Of a stretch of DNA of 64,000 bases, positions 18,607 to 28,069 are shown in pieces. Each line of letters starts with the position of its first letter. The first letter of the stretch is position 1. Source of the stretch: Allium sativum (taxonomy: Eukaryota > Streptophyta > Magnoliopsida > Asparagales > Amaryllidaceae). The stretch lies in the NCBI GenBank assembly GCA_030737875.1, contig CM060924.1, positions 152,080,197 through 152,144,196 on the forward strand, read 5' to 3'. Under the pieces are notes generated by a model. The model ran no database searches. It was given only the letters and a program-made list of their open reading frames with translations, and was not told where the DNA came from. The position numbers were made by a program, and so were the translations under genes.

Positions 18607-19990
18607 TAATCCCATCATTTACATAATCGCAACAACGCATAAAGGATAAAATAGGGAACTTGGCATAATCATGACAAAAAGGTGTTGAAGCCACAAGTTT
18701 AACATGGTGGCATATGAAATGTACATATGTTCATATACTTGCATATCGCATTATTAGGCTTCAAAAGTATGCATAAAACCAAACTTAGCATATAAGTGAT
18801 ACATGGTGATAAATGACATGTAGAAGTTGCTAGAAGTTCGCATTTAGCCTCACATGCAAGTTATCATAAGGGATATGATAACTTCCATGTTGCCAAAATG
18901 CAACCTTTAATATAAAGCTTGAAGCTTTAAGCTCACAAACTCAAGTGCAACTTGCATAACATGATAACATGTGCATAATTATCAACCCAAACTTGCATAA
19001 CATAGCAACATGTGTCATACATAATGATTAAACCAACTTGCATAACATAATGATCAACCAAACTTGCATATCATAATGATCAAACCAAACTTGCATCATT
19101 CATTTAACTTTATAGTTCGAAAAGAAAGTAGAAAAGGGCTTACAATGCTATGAAGACACAAATGAATATTTATTATAAAGATTGAGATGAAGCCCTTATG
19201 CAATCACCAAAAAACCCAAATATGAAAGCTCTAAATGAAAAACCCTTGAGCCAAATCAATAAAAACCCTTGCTTTGTAATAGAAATGCTGCAACTTGACT
19301 TGAATGCAAACTAAGAACACTCATACAAGCTTGGAAAACACTTGTATGAACACAAAATCTCTCATATAAATAAACTTAGAAATTTTAGCATTAGAGTGGA
19401 GGCCATGGGAGGACCAAATTTGGCATAGTTTAGTTGTAGGGTTGAATAATGGTGATTTTGGCTAGGCTTAGGGGTCTTTTGATAGAAGATTAGGATAGTA
19501 TTAGCCATAGGATTAACCCTAGATCCAATCCGAGCCATCAAATCCCGTCATTAGCCACCAGACCTGACCCAAACTCAAAGTAGGCGCACCAGGCCACTTG
19601 GCCACCCGAGCGCAGGGGTCGACCCCTGGGTCGGCATGGGTGTCGACCCATGGGTCGACATGGGTGTCGACCCATTGGGGGAGTCGACACTGGTGTTGAC
19701 CCCTGTGTCGACCCTGCCTGGTGCGGGAAAAATCCCGCCTATCAGTTTTGGTTTGAATTCGAATCTGAATCCGAATTTGAACTGTTTTTTGAACTTGTAA
19801 TTTTCTGAAAACTTTGACGGGCCATAACTTGGTCATACGGACTCCGATCTTCGAAAACTCGGACTCTATTTCGATTATTTTTCCGAGACGAACGCAATGG
19901 CACAGCCCGTTTCCCTTGATTCAGATATTACAGTTTTATTCTGCCTTGATTTATGTTATAACATGTTATTTAAAAATTCGGGTTGTTACA
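18607..19990 (-). repeat. E3 3' LTR, remaining part (U3 side) with E4 duplication
   Basis: 18607-18611 is the right TAATC duplication. The rest matches 26690-28069 of the 5' LTR and ends TGTTACA at 19990. It carries the U3 box (about 19812-19915), GTCGAC cluster (19618-19712, with CpG-type decay such as GTTGAC), E2F-like GCGGGA-AAAA-TCCCGC (19723-19738) and a broken TATA (GATAGA at 19481 instead of TATAGA on the plus strand). Donor-like GTAAG at 19142-19143. Confidence 0.9.
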
Positions 19991-20007
19991 TTCTCCCCTC
20001 CTTAATG

Positions 20008-20025
20008 GATTTCGTCCCCGAAATC
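20008..20025 (-). other. Polypurine-tract hairpin, E3
   Basis: Perfect 7-bp stem GATTTCG/CGAAATC with loop GGGA on the sense strand, next to the purine tract. Confidence 0.75.
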
Positions 20026-20171
20026 TTCAAGTTAGGAAGAACGTATCCTACCATCCATCACCCATCTACTCAAAACATCATCCACGTGCAGTCATTGTCC
20101 TTAAAGGATTCTAAATGCTGTATGATCATATGCAAAGGTGTGTGTACATGTACTTATCTAATGCGAAAATC

Positions 20172-20199
20172 AGGAGGTTACTGATTCAGTAAACCCCCT
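20172..20199 (-). other. 29-nt 3' UTR hairpin, E3 variant
   Basis: AGGAGGTT-ACTG-ATT-CAGT-A-AACCCCCT. Compared with E1, E4 and E6 the eighth stem pair changed from C-G to T-A on both sides, and the fourth pair is a G-U wobble on the sense strand. The inner ACTG/CAGT stem and loop are unchanged. Confidence 0.6.
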
Positions 20200-20570
20200 T
20201 GATGCAAAACATGTTAGTGAAATGAGTCCATATATATGCAAATTCCTAACATAATTTATAATTTCTACATGAGTGCACATAACATTCATTCATATGCAAC
20301 ATCCACGTGATAGCAAAACAAGTTTCATCCATGAATAAGTATAAGCACTCATGCATATGCAACATGAAAGTGTTTGTGAGCCGATCTTAGTGCCTAATGT
20401 GTATCATGCATCCACGAGTATCCACGTGCAAATACTTGCAACCACTTGCAACCATCAAGCATAACATGTTACAAATACATGTTTCATCCAAAGGGTTTCT
20501 ACCTAAGGTTCTCATGACAAAGTTAACGAGATAACAAGATAAACAGGATAAACATGGATAGAAAGATATG

Positions 20571-21164
20571 CTAATTAGGAAAGGAGATGTGGAATGTACC
20601 CTCATAAAGGAATGGATAAAGCCCACGCATCTTCTCCTTGGTTTCCCAAGTTGCATCTTCATCGGCTTCACTCCACTGAGCTTTCACCAATTTGACTTCC
20701 CGATTCCTTAGTTTCTTGATCTCTGTTCCCAAGATACGAATCGGAGCTCTCCTCAAGGTTGCCTCTTTCTCTACCTCCACATCTTCCAGAATGCTTGGTT
20801 CAACCACCTCAGCGGACTCATGCAGGCACTTTCGGAGATGCGAGACATGAAAGACATTATGCACTCCGGCTAGCTTCTCGGGCAATTCCACCTTATAGGC
20901 CATCTTTCCAATTCTCTCTATGGTAGGGAAGGGTCCTACGAACTTTGGTGCCAGCTTCCCTACTGCTCCAAAACGTACCACATTACGCAAAGGAGAAACC
21001 TTCACGAAGACCATGTCTCCCACTTTGAATTCCAAATCTGCCCTTCGCTTGTCAGCATAGGATTTCTGTCTATCTTGGGCCGCTTTCATCCTTCTTCTCA
21101 CTAATTCAACTTTCTCGGATGTGTCCCATATCATATCGGGCCCAAGTATAAGCCTATCTGTTGT
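20571..21164 (-). CDS. E3 integrase C-terminal domain and chromodomain
   Basis: Continues the INT frame after an in-frame TAG (21165-21167) without a shift. It contains the linker helix region (RRRMKAAQDRQKSYADKRR), the GPF/Y-type module (GKLAPKFVGPFPTIERIGK), VHNVFHVSHLRKC, and ends with a chromodomain-like tail (VKLVKAQWSEADEDATWE, then YPFLY). In chromoviruses this tail directs integration to marked chromatin. Stop at 20571. The aromatic cage is only partly recognisable, as is usual in the Tekay/Del group. Confidence 0.87.
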   Translation of the reverse strand, partial: TTDRLILGPDMIWDTSEKVELVRRRMKAAQDRQKSYADKRRADLEFKVGDMVFVKVSPLRNVVRFGAVGKLAPKFVGPFPTIERIGKMAYKVELPEKLAGVHNVFHVSHLRKCLHESAEVVEPSILEDVEVEKEATLRRAPIRILGTEIKKLRNREVKLVKAQWSEADEDATWETKEKMRGLYPFLYEGTFHISFPN

Positions 21165-23489
21165 CTACCACCAACAAGATGGTGACCTACAAGGCCTCCC
21201 ATACAAAACTTCAAATGGTGCCATCCCTATGCTGGCTTGATAGCTATTATTATAAGCAAACTCTACAAGAGGAATGTGGTCTTCCCAAGTACCACCGAAG
21301 TCGAGAACACAAAGCCTTAAGAGATCTTCTAGAACTCTATTCACCCTTTCGGTTTGGCCATCCGTCTTGGGGTGATAGGTTGTACTCAGATTCAATCGCG
21401 TGCCCATCGCTTCTTGCAAACTTTTCCAGAACTGGCTAGTGAAAATCGGGTCACGATCGCTAACTATGCTAGAAGGAAACCCATGCAACCGTACTATCTC
21501 TCGAAGATAAATAGAGACTAGCCATGATGCGGTCCTCTTGCTTTTTACTGGAATGAAGTGAGCACTCTTCGTAAGTCTGTCAACTATGTCCCATATGCTC
21601 GTGTTCCCTCTCCTTGACCTAGGCAATCCATCCACAAAATCCATAGAAATACTCTCCCACTTCCATTGCGGGACCTCCAATGGATGTAATAGCCCACCTG
21701 GTTTCTTTGACTCGGCTTTCACTTGTTGGCACACCATGCACTTTAAAACATACTCTGCCACATCCCTCTTCATTCCGGCCCAAAAGAAAATGCGCTTCAT
21801 ATCTCTATACATCTTATCTCCTCCCGGATGTATAGTCATCTTCGAGTGATGTGCTTCTTCAAGAACTTTATGCACCAAGTCTCCTACTTGTGGAACGCAT
21901 AGCCTTCCATCACGCCTTAGCCAACCCTTATTATCAATAGTATATCTAGCAAGGTGACTAGACGTCTCACCACGAATCAACTTGTCCATGACCTCGACTA
22001 TCTGTGGATCTTCCTTCTGCGAAGCCCTAACTTGATCAAGAAGTATGGGTCTAAGCTCAAGGGATGCTAATGAACACGTCATCGACTCAACAACTGTCGT
22101 GAAATCAAAGGTTGCCAAGAATTCTAAGTTCTTCATCTCAATGAACAAGGGGCTCAAAGTCAACCTCCTTCTTCTTAGTGCATCTGCCACAACATTACCC
22201 TTGCCAGGGGTATAAGCTATCTCGAAGCCATAAGATGCCAAAAATTCCATCCACCTTTGCTGCCTTAGATTCAGATCTTTTTGCGAGAAGAGGTACTTGA
22301 GTGACTTGTGATCAGTATACAACTCAAACCTTTCGCCTAGAAGATAGTGGCGCCAGGATTTGAGTGCAAAGACGATCGCCGCTAACTCCAAATCATGAGT
22401 GGGATAGTTCTTCTCATGAACTTTAAGTTGCCTACCCTCATAACATATCACTCTTCCCTCTTGCATCAGAACAGCACCTAACCCCGTGCCACATGCATCT
22501 GTGTACACGGTAAACATCTTACCACTATCGGGTAATACCAAAACTGGAGCTGAGGTAAGGGCTCTTTTGAGCTTTTGAAAAGCAAGCTCACACTCCAAGT
22601 CCCATGCAAAGACAAAGTTCTTCTTCGTCAACTTAGTAAGAGGGGCCGAAATCTTAGCGAAGTCCCTGATGAACTTCCTATAGTAGCCCGCCAGACAGAG
22701 AAAGCTTCTTACTTCGGTTGCATTCCTAGGAGTCTTCCAGTCTTGAACCACAACCACTTTCGCGGGATCCACCGCTATGCCTTGCTTAGAAACTATATGC
22801 CCAAGAAACCAAACTTCCCTTCTCCAGAAATGACATTTGGAGAACTTGGCTTTCAACTGATGCGCTCTAAGCGTATCCATCACTTCCTTGAGATGCCTAG
22901 CATGCTCTTCCTCATCCTTTGAGAAGATCAGAATATCATCCACGAAGACAACAACAAACTTGTTAAGGAACTCCCTGAACACCCTACTCATCAAGTCTAT
23001 GAAGTAGGCGGGTGCATTAGTCAATCTGAATGGCATGACAAGCCATTCAAAGAATCCATCTGGAGTCCTAAACGTAGTTTTATCAATGCTATCCTCAGCA
23101 ACTCTAAGCTGATGGAATCCGGTGGCTAGATCAAGCTGAGAGAAAACAGAAGCACCAACGAGCTGGTCAAAGAGATCATCAATCCTTGGTAACGGGTGCC
23201 TATTCTTCTTTGCCAGTTTGTTCAACTCTCGATAATCAACACATAGGCGAAGCGAACCATCCGCCTTAGTAGCGAATACCACCGGTGCACCCCATACAGA
23301 AATGCTTTGCCTAATAAAATTCTTCTCAAGCAACTCCTCGATTTGCTTACTGAGCTCCCTTCTTTCACGTGGGGCCATGTGCCTAACGAGAAATGATACT
23401 GGCTTGGCATTATTGACTAGATAAATGCAGAAATCAATCTCTCGTTTAGGGGGTAACCCCTTAACTTCTTCAAAGATATCAGGATAGTC
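21165..23489 (-). CDS. E3 reverse transcriptase, RNase H and integrase core
   Basis: Open between a TGA at 23490-23492 and a TAG at 21165-21167; both are in the same frame, so this is the middle of one polyprotein. Counting from the Met at 23378: RT has [12 protein letters not shown] (43-54), motif A with Asp 83 ([11 protein letters not shown]), FRLTNAPA at 117-124 (Gly to Arg change at a conserved position) and the VDD catalytic motif at 146-148. RNase H has YTDA (Asp 294), Glu 331, TDHKSL (Asp 356) and VADA (Asp 399). INT follows with the zinc-binding HH-CC part (HHSKMTIHP ... CMVCQ) and the acidic triad in [13 protein letters not shown] and [10 protein letters not shown]. The stop at 21165 is Glu to stop by comparison with E6. 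Confidence 0.92.
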   Translation of the reverse strand, partial: DYPDIFEEVKGLPPKREIDFCIYLVNNAKPVSFLVRHMAPRERRELSKQIEELLEKNFIRQSISVWGAPVVFATKADGSLRLCVDYRELNKLAKKNRHPLPRIDDLFDQLVGASVFSQLDLATGFHQLRVAEDSIDKTTFRTPDGFFEWLVMPFRLTNAPAYFIDLMSRVFREFLNKFVVVFVDDILIFSKDEEEHARHLKEVMDTLRAHQLKAKFSKCHFWRREVWFLGHIVSKQGIAVDPAKVVVVQDWKTPRNATEVRSFLCLAGYYRKFIRDFAKISAPLTKLTKKNFVFAWDLECELAFQKLKRALTSAPVLVLPDSGKMFTVYTDACGTGLGAVLMQEGRVICYEGRQLKVHEKNYPTHDLELAAIVFALKSWRHYLLGERFELYTDHKSLKYLFSQKDLNLRQQRWMEFLASYGFEIAYTPGKGNVVADALRRRRLTLSPLFIEMKNLEFLATFDFTTVVESMTCSLASLELRPILLDQVRASQKEDPQIVEVMDKLIRGETSSHLARYTIDNKGWLRRDGRLCVPQVGDLVHKVLEEAHHSKMTIHPGGDKMYRDMKRIFFWAGMKRDVAEYVLKCMVCQQVKAESKKPGGLLHPLEVPQWKWESISMDFVDGLPRSRRGNTSIWDIVDRLTKSAHFIPVKSKRTASWLVSIYLREIVRLHGFPSSIVSDRDPIFTSQFWKSLQEAMGTRLNLSTTYHPKTDGQTERVNRVLEDLLRLCVLDFGGTWEDHIPLVEFAYNNSYQASIGMAPFEVLYGRPCRSPSCWW

Positions 23490-24077
23490 TCAGACCACCC
23501 TTACAGATTGCAGATCATCGATGGACGAGTCAAGAGATTCAAGATAACATAACATGACGGGACCTCTAGGGTTACAAGAAATTTCTAGGGTATTACCAAG
23601 GCGAGTCATGAGCCTCACCACCCTATGCTCACAATCGAGGATGGCTCCATAACGGGACAACCAATCCATGCCCAAGATCAACCCGTATCCCGTGAATCCG
23701 AGAACATAAGCATCACATGTGAATTCTACGGTCAAGATAGAAATCTTCAAATCCACACAAATCATAGATAGATGGGCGGAACCCCCAATCAGATTTGAAA
23801 CACAAACGGGATCCTCAACTAGACTAGTACTTAGGTGCAAACTTTCAACAATGTCAGAAGAAATAAAACTATGTGATGCGCCAAAATCAAATAAGGTGCG
23901 AACAGGGTAATTAGAAATATAAACAGGACTCTCTACAGAAATACTACCTCGGTCCTGAACTGGAGCAGCGTTGAGAGCATGCACTTGCCCTCCAGAAGGT
24001 CCTGCACGCTGATTCTGACCTTGCCCTTGTCCTTGCTTCTTGGGGGCAATCCTTGCTAAAATGTCCAGTCTCTCCAC
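23490..24077 (-). CDS. E3 aspartic protease
   Basis: Follows Gag in a frame shifted by one base at the G-run 24043-24047. Residues PVRTLFDFGASHSFISS show the active site; the usual Asp-Ser/Thr-Gly is Asp-Phe-Gly here, which should harm activity (E4 keeps DSG). The flap and hydrophobic core follow with GYGLILGMDWL. It would cut the Gag-Pol polyprotein. It ends at TGA (23490-23492), where related elements have an Arg codon; CGA to TGA is the change expected from methyl-CpG decay. Confidence 0.87.
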   Translation of the reverse strand: MERLDILARIAPKKQGQGQGQNQRAGPSGGQVHALNAAPVQDRGSISVESPVYISNYPVRTLFDFGASHSFISSDIVESLHLSTSLVEDPVCVSNLIGGSAHLSMICVDLKISILTVEFTCDAYVLGFTGYGLILGMDWLSRYGAILDCEHRVVRLMTRLGNTLEISCNPRGPVMLCYLESLDSSIDDLQSVRVV

Positions 24078-24954
24078 AATGAAAGCATTCGCCCTGCTTC
24101 CTCTTCTTCTTTCTGCAATCCTTGGCTATGTGCCCAACAATCCCACAGAAGTTGCATTTTCTTGGGTCCTTTGCCTTGGCCTTGTTGCCCTTGTTGTTCT
24201 TGTTGTTCTGATTGCTCTGATTTCCTCCCCACTTGGAGTCTGTCTTCTTGGCTTGAGTCCCATTAGCCTTGACTTCCTTCTTGCCATTCTTATCATCTCC
24301 TTGAAGCAATGCCATGTCTACTAGACCTTCGAAAGTGGCCCCCATGGGTATATGAGATAGGGCTAAACCTTGTAATGGCTCATTCAACCCTCGTGCAAAG
24401 CGTAAAGCCTTCTTCTGGGGGGTATTAACCATGTCCAAACCGAATCGGGCGAGCTTGTTAAACTCATTCACATACTCCCTCACTGTCATGTCCCCTTGCT
24501 TCAAAGATATAAACTTCTCCATTTGCAGATTCGCCTCAGCTGATGATAGAAACTTAAGCCCAAATCTTGTCCTAAAGTCGGCCCAAGTCTCTATAGGCCT
24601 CGTAGCATTGGTGACCTCCCACCAATAAGCGGCTTCTTCTTTTAATAACCATGCTGCCAATAAAACCTTTCTATGATCTTCCACATCAAAGATGGCGAAG
24701 AAATCTTCAGGTTCTTTCAACCAATTTCTTGCCTCCATAAAAGTCTCCGTCCCAATAAAGTTCTTGCCACCCATCGCCTTAAAGTCTTTGCAAATCTTAG
24801 CGAAATCTGCTTGCAGATTCTGAGGAGGAGGAGGAGGAGGAACCTCAGTTATATTGGGGGTATTTGCTGGGCCCACATCGTTGGCCCTAGCTTCCAAGTA
24901 CCTCCGGAACCATCCGGGAATGGTCACTCCCTCAGGAAGGTTAAGATCGGCCAT
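23944..24954 (-). CDS. E3 Gag
   Basis: 336-residue frame, of which about 304 residues are true Gag. It starts MADLNLPEGV about 180 bp after the primer site. A Pro-rich linker (39-44), the retrotransposon Gag core (AYWWEVT at 109-115, EYVNEFNKLARFG at 160-172) and a Lys/Asn-rich stretch precede two CCHC zinc knuckles (267-280, CNFCGIVGHIAKDC; 290-303, CFHCGETGHFSKDC). After KDCP one extra base in a homopolymer (24043-24047) throws the frame off; the rest to 23944 is out of frame. Gag packages the element RNA in cytoplasmic particles. Confidence 0.9.
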   Translation of the reverse strand: MADLNLPEGVTIPGWFRRYLEARANDVGPANTPNITEVPPPPPPQNLQADFAKICKDFKAMGGKNFIGTETFMEARNWLKEPEDFFAIFDVEDHRKVLLAAWLLKEEAAYWWEVTNATRPIETWADFRTRFGLKFLSSAEANLQMEKFISLKQGDMTVREYVNEFNKLARFGLDMVNTPQKKALRFARGLNEPLQGLALSHIPMGATFEGLVDMALLQGDDKNGKKEVKANGTQAKKTDSKWGGNQSNQNNKNNKGNKAKAKDPRKCNFCGIVGHIAKDCRKKKRKQGECFHCGETGHFSKDCPQEARTRARSESACRTFWRASACSQRCSSSGPR

Positions 24955-25132
24955 ACTGAAAAAGAAAAAGATAGATTCAGAACGAAGAAACGAAGGATAG
25001 TGCTAATGGCTTTTGGGGAATAGCCTTTTAAAATAACTAGACTTTTCTTGGAAAATACTTAAGTGGTCTTGAAAATAGTTTTTCAAAAGGTAAGTTTTAA
25101 AAACACTTTTGCTCAAATCTTGTAAACCTTAT

Positions 25133-25144
25133 GCTCTGATACCA
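25133..25144 (-). other. E3 primer binding site
   Basis: Minus TGGTATCAGAGC, 2 nt from the end of the 5' LTR, complementary to initiator Met tRNA. Confidence 0.92.
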
Positions 25145-25921
25145 AATGTAACACCCCACCTCTGCCAGTGCCACTCTTGCAAGCACACTAGCTTTGGAGG
25201 TGCGTTAAACAAGGTAAACATGCATGCAGATATCACAAGACAAAACATATAAGTAAAACAGAGTAGTAAAGCAGCGGATAAAACTAGCATTTCAAAACCA
25301 TAGTCAAGTTACAACAAAGTACTTGGTCATTATTTTCCAACAAACAAAGTCTAGAGAAAAGCATAAACTGAAAAACTGAAATACATAAAGTACTATCCCC
25401 AAAGTTAAGTGATAAACCATAGCTAGCTCAATGTCCAAAACCGTACATGAGCAAATCCTGTAAGCAAGCTATAAAGATCCAAACTAAGCTCCAATGTTCC
25501 CATCCTGAGGACCTGAGGGGGGGGGGGGAACGGAAGAAAAGAGGCGAAAGAAAACAAGTCAGTCAAAAAGACTGGTAAGCCCTAACTACTATCAGTCCAT
25601 GAACTAGTAAAGTTAACTGGCATGAGAAGCTGAGATGAACATAAGGATAACAACATACTGGCATGATGATTAACTAACAAGATAGATAAAGGTGTCATCG
25701 CATAATCAAGGTTAAGTTTTGCACCACGGGTGTACTAGCTTTCTAACATGGCAAATAAAACAAGAATTGATCCCTTGGCCCAAGCCTGGCCCAATATCAT
25801 GGGGTGACCTAAATCAAGGTCCAACTACACGGTCTAGTTGATCGGCTCCCTATAAGCCTAACTCATCCAGTGTCGGTGTCATACAGCCCAAACATGAAAT
25901 GTAGTTAAACTGCGCTAGTTC

Positions 25922-25950
25922 CACCCTAGGGTGTATCAAGTCCTAGGGTG
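25922..25950 (-). other. Hairpin with loop GTGTATCAAGT, E3 5' LTR
   Basis: CACCCTAGG, loop, CCTAGGGTG; perfect 9-bp stem as in 7093-7121. Confidence 0.7.
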
Positions 25951-26375
25951 TCAACCTCGGACACAAATCAAGCATGCACAGTCTAGATCTACTGGTACCC
26001 GTTCCTGATTTTCCAACTCCGGACTATGTGCACGACCATAGTCCGCCTGGACCCACATCGGCGTACCCACTCAGCCGTTGTTTTGGTCGCTTACATGTCA
26101 ACCAAGTAATCGTGCCCCACCCTAGCCTAGTCCCTAGGGTATCATGATACTATCAAGAGGGTTACTGCTGAAAAGGACCACGGAACCAGGGTTTCTAAAC
26201 GGGTTAAATGTGCTTAACCCGCTCCAAACGTGGATTAAATTGGTTAAGTGTACCCAAGGTTCATGACTTAACCCCGATTTACCCATCAATCCCAAATTGG
26301 TTAAGTATTAAGTGGACCATGACTTAACACTAATCAGGAGGCATTAATTAACTTAATGTGCTTTAACCTCTCACA

Positions 26376-26443
26376 TTAGACATTGTTGTGGTTACTATTA
26401 AGCCGGGCGGGTCCGAGTAGCTTTACACCACAACTTGGTCTAA
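26376..26443 (-). other. Structured LTR module 1, E3 5' LTR
   Basis: Outer helix TTAGAC (26376-26381) with GTCTAA (26438-26443); inner helix GTTGTGGT with ACCACAAC, both perfect. The inner eighth pair is T-A here and C-G in E4. Confidence 0.75.
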
Positions 26444-26479
26444 CCTCGGGTTCGAGCACAACATGACAAACTTCTCACA

Positions 26480-26553
26480 TTGGGTCCTATTGTTTGTAGC
26501 TACTAGTTAAGCCGGGCGGGTCCGGGTAGATTTATGCTACAAACTCAACCCAA
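26480..26553 (-). other. Structured LTR module 2, E3 5' LTR
   Basis: Outer helix TTGGGT (26480-26485) with ACCCAA (26548-26553); inner helix GTTTGTAGC with GCTACAAAC; third helix CTAC/GTAG. Confidence 0.75.
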
Positions 26554-27555
26554 CCTCGAGTTGGCCATACTCATATTTTCTAAGTGTCATGTCCATTATG
26601 TTTCCAAAACATAATTACAAGCTAACATATCACGTCGTGTTATAAAAACCATGTTCATGTCATAATGTTACCCAACCCCAACGTAATCCCATCGTTTACA
26701 TAATCGCAACAACGCATAAAGGATAAAATAGGGAACTTGGCATAATCCTGACAAAAAGGTGTTGAAGCCACAAGTTTAACATGGTGGCATATGAAATGTA
26801 CATATGTTCATATACTTGCATATCGCATTATTAGGCTTTAAAAGTATGCATAAAACCAAACTTAGCATATAAGTGATACATGGTGATAAATGACATGTAG
26901 AAGTTGCTAGAAGTTCGCATTTAGCCTCACATGCAAGTTATCATAAGGGATATGATAACTTACATGTTGCCAAAATGCAACCTTTAATATAAAGCTTGAA
27001 GCTTTAAACTCACAAACTCAAGTTCAACTTGCATAACATGATAACATGTGCATAATGATCCACCCAAACTTGCATAACATAGCAACATGTGTCATACATA
27101 ATGATTAAACCAACTTGCATAACATAATGATCAACCAAACTTGCATATCATAATGATCAAACCAAACTTGCATCATTCATTTAACTTTATAGTTCGAAAA
27201 GAAAGTAGGAAAGGGCTTACAATGCTATGAAGACACAAATGAATATTTATCATAAAGATTGAGACGAAGCCCTTATGCAATCACCAAAAAACCCAAATAT
27301 GAAAGCTCCAAATGAAAAACCCTTGAGCCAAATCAATAAAAATCCTTGCTTTGTAATAGAAATGTTGCAACTTGACTTGAATGCAAACTAAGAACACTCA
27401 TACAAGCTTGGAAAACACTTGTATGAACCCAAAATCTCTCATATAAATAAACTTAGAAATTTTAGCATGAGAGTGGAGGCCATGAGAGGAACAAATTTGG
27501 CATAGTTTAGTTGTAGGGTTGAATAATGGCGATTTAGGCTAGGCTTAGGGGTCTT

Positions 27556-27561
27556 TTTATA
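27556..27561 (-). promoter_or_regulatory. TATA box of E3 5' LTR
   Basis: Minus strand TCTATAAAAAGACC, about 510 bp from the LTR start. The 3' LTR counterpart is mutated. Confidence 0.65.
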
Positions 27562-27694
27562 GAAGATTAGGATAGTATTAGCCATAGGATTAACCCTAGA
27601 TCCAATCCGAGCCATCAAATCCCGTCATTAGCCACCAGACCTGACCCAAACTCAAAGTAGGCGCATCAGGCCACTTGGCCACCCGGGGGCAGGG

Positions 27695-27817
27695 GTCGAC
27701 CCCTAGGTCGACATGGGTGTCGACCCATGGGTCGACATGGGTGTCGACCCATTGGCGGGGGTCGACACTGGTGTCGACCCCTGTGTCGACCCTGCCTGGG
27801 GCGGGAAAAATCCCGCC
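27695..27817. promoter_or_regulatory. GTCGAC cluster and E2F-like palindrome, E3 5' LTR
   Basis: Eight GTCGAC hexamers in 96 bp (27695-27790), then GGCGGGA-AAAA-TCCCGCC at 27800-27817. Located in U3 upstream of TATA. Confidence 0.6.
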
Positions 27818-28069
27818 TATCTGTTTTGGTTTGAATTCGAATCTGAATCCGAATTTGAAACTATTTTTTGAACTTGTAATTTTCTGAAAACTTTGATGGG
27901 CCATAACTTGGTCATACGGACTCCGATTTTCGAAAACTCGGACTCTATTTCGAGTATTTTTCCGAGACGAACGCAATGGCATTGCCCGTTTCCCTTGATT
28001 CAGATTTTACAGTTTTATTCTGCCTTGATTTATGTTATAACATGTTATTCAAATATTCAGGTTGTTACA

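Larger units (their letters stand above)
19991..20570 (-). other. E3 3' UTR with polypurine tract
   Basis: Minus-strand purine tract TAAGGAGGGGAGAA at 19991-20004 directly next to the 3' LTR; hairpin GATTTCG-TCCC-CGAAATC at 20008-20025; 29-nt hairpin at 20172-20199; CAACCACTTGCAACCA run near 20436-20455. No envelope-like or other additional gene lies between INT and the LTR. Confidence 0.8.
20571..24954 (-). pseudogene. E3 gag-pol, complete but with three lesions
   Basis: One continuous polyprotein order Gag-PR-RT-RH-INT-chromodomain typical of chromoviruses. The visible breaks are one extra base at 24043-24047, TGA at 23490-23492 and TAG at 21165-21167. Two further substitutions hit conserved sites (protease DFG, RT FRL). 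No frameshift lies in the 2.9 kb from protease to the end. Divergence between the two E3 LTRs is about 2% by eye, consistent with modest age. Confidence 0.88.
6317..28069 (-). mobile_element. E3: near-complete Ty3/gypsy chromovirus (Tekay/Del-like)
   Basis: Whole element including nested E4. LTRs are 2.92 kb (5' LTR 25147-28069; 3' LTR 6317-7859 plus 18612-19990). On the minus strand the order is 5' LTR, primer site, gag, protease, RT, RH, INT, chromodomain, 3' UTR, purine tract, 3' LTR. The coding region spans 24954-20571 and carries one frameshift and two stops, so this copy is defective but otherwise complete. Confidence 0.92.
25147..28069 (-). repeat. E3 5' LTR (uninterrupted)
   Basis: 2923 bp, sense start TGTAACAACC at 28069 and end GGGGTGTTACA at 25147. 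It shows the empty site of E4 near 26685. Sense order: U3 box (about 27896-27995), palindrome GGCGGGA-AAAA-TCCCGCC (27800-27817), GTCGAC cluster (27695-27790), TATA (27556-27561), donor-like GTAAG (27219-27220), modules 2 and 1, CGGACTATG hairpin (26020-26045), loop hairpin (25922-25950), poly-C ending in CAG (25513-25528). No gene. Confidence 0.92.
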
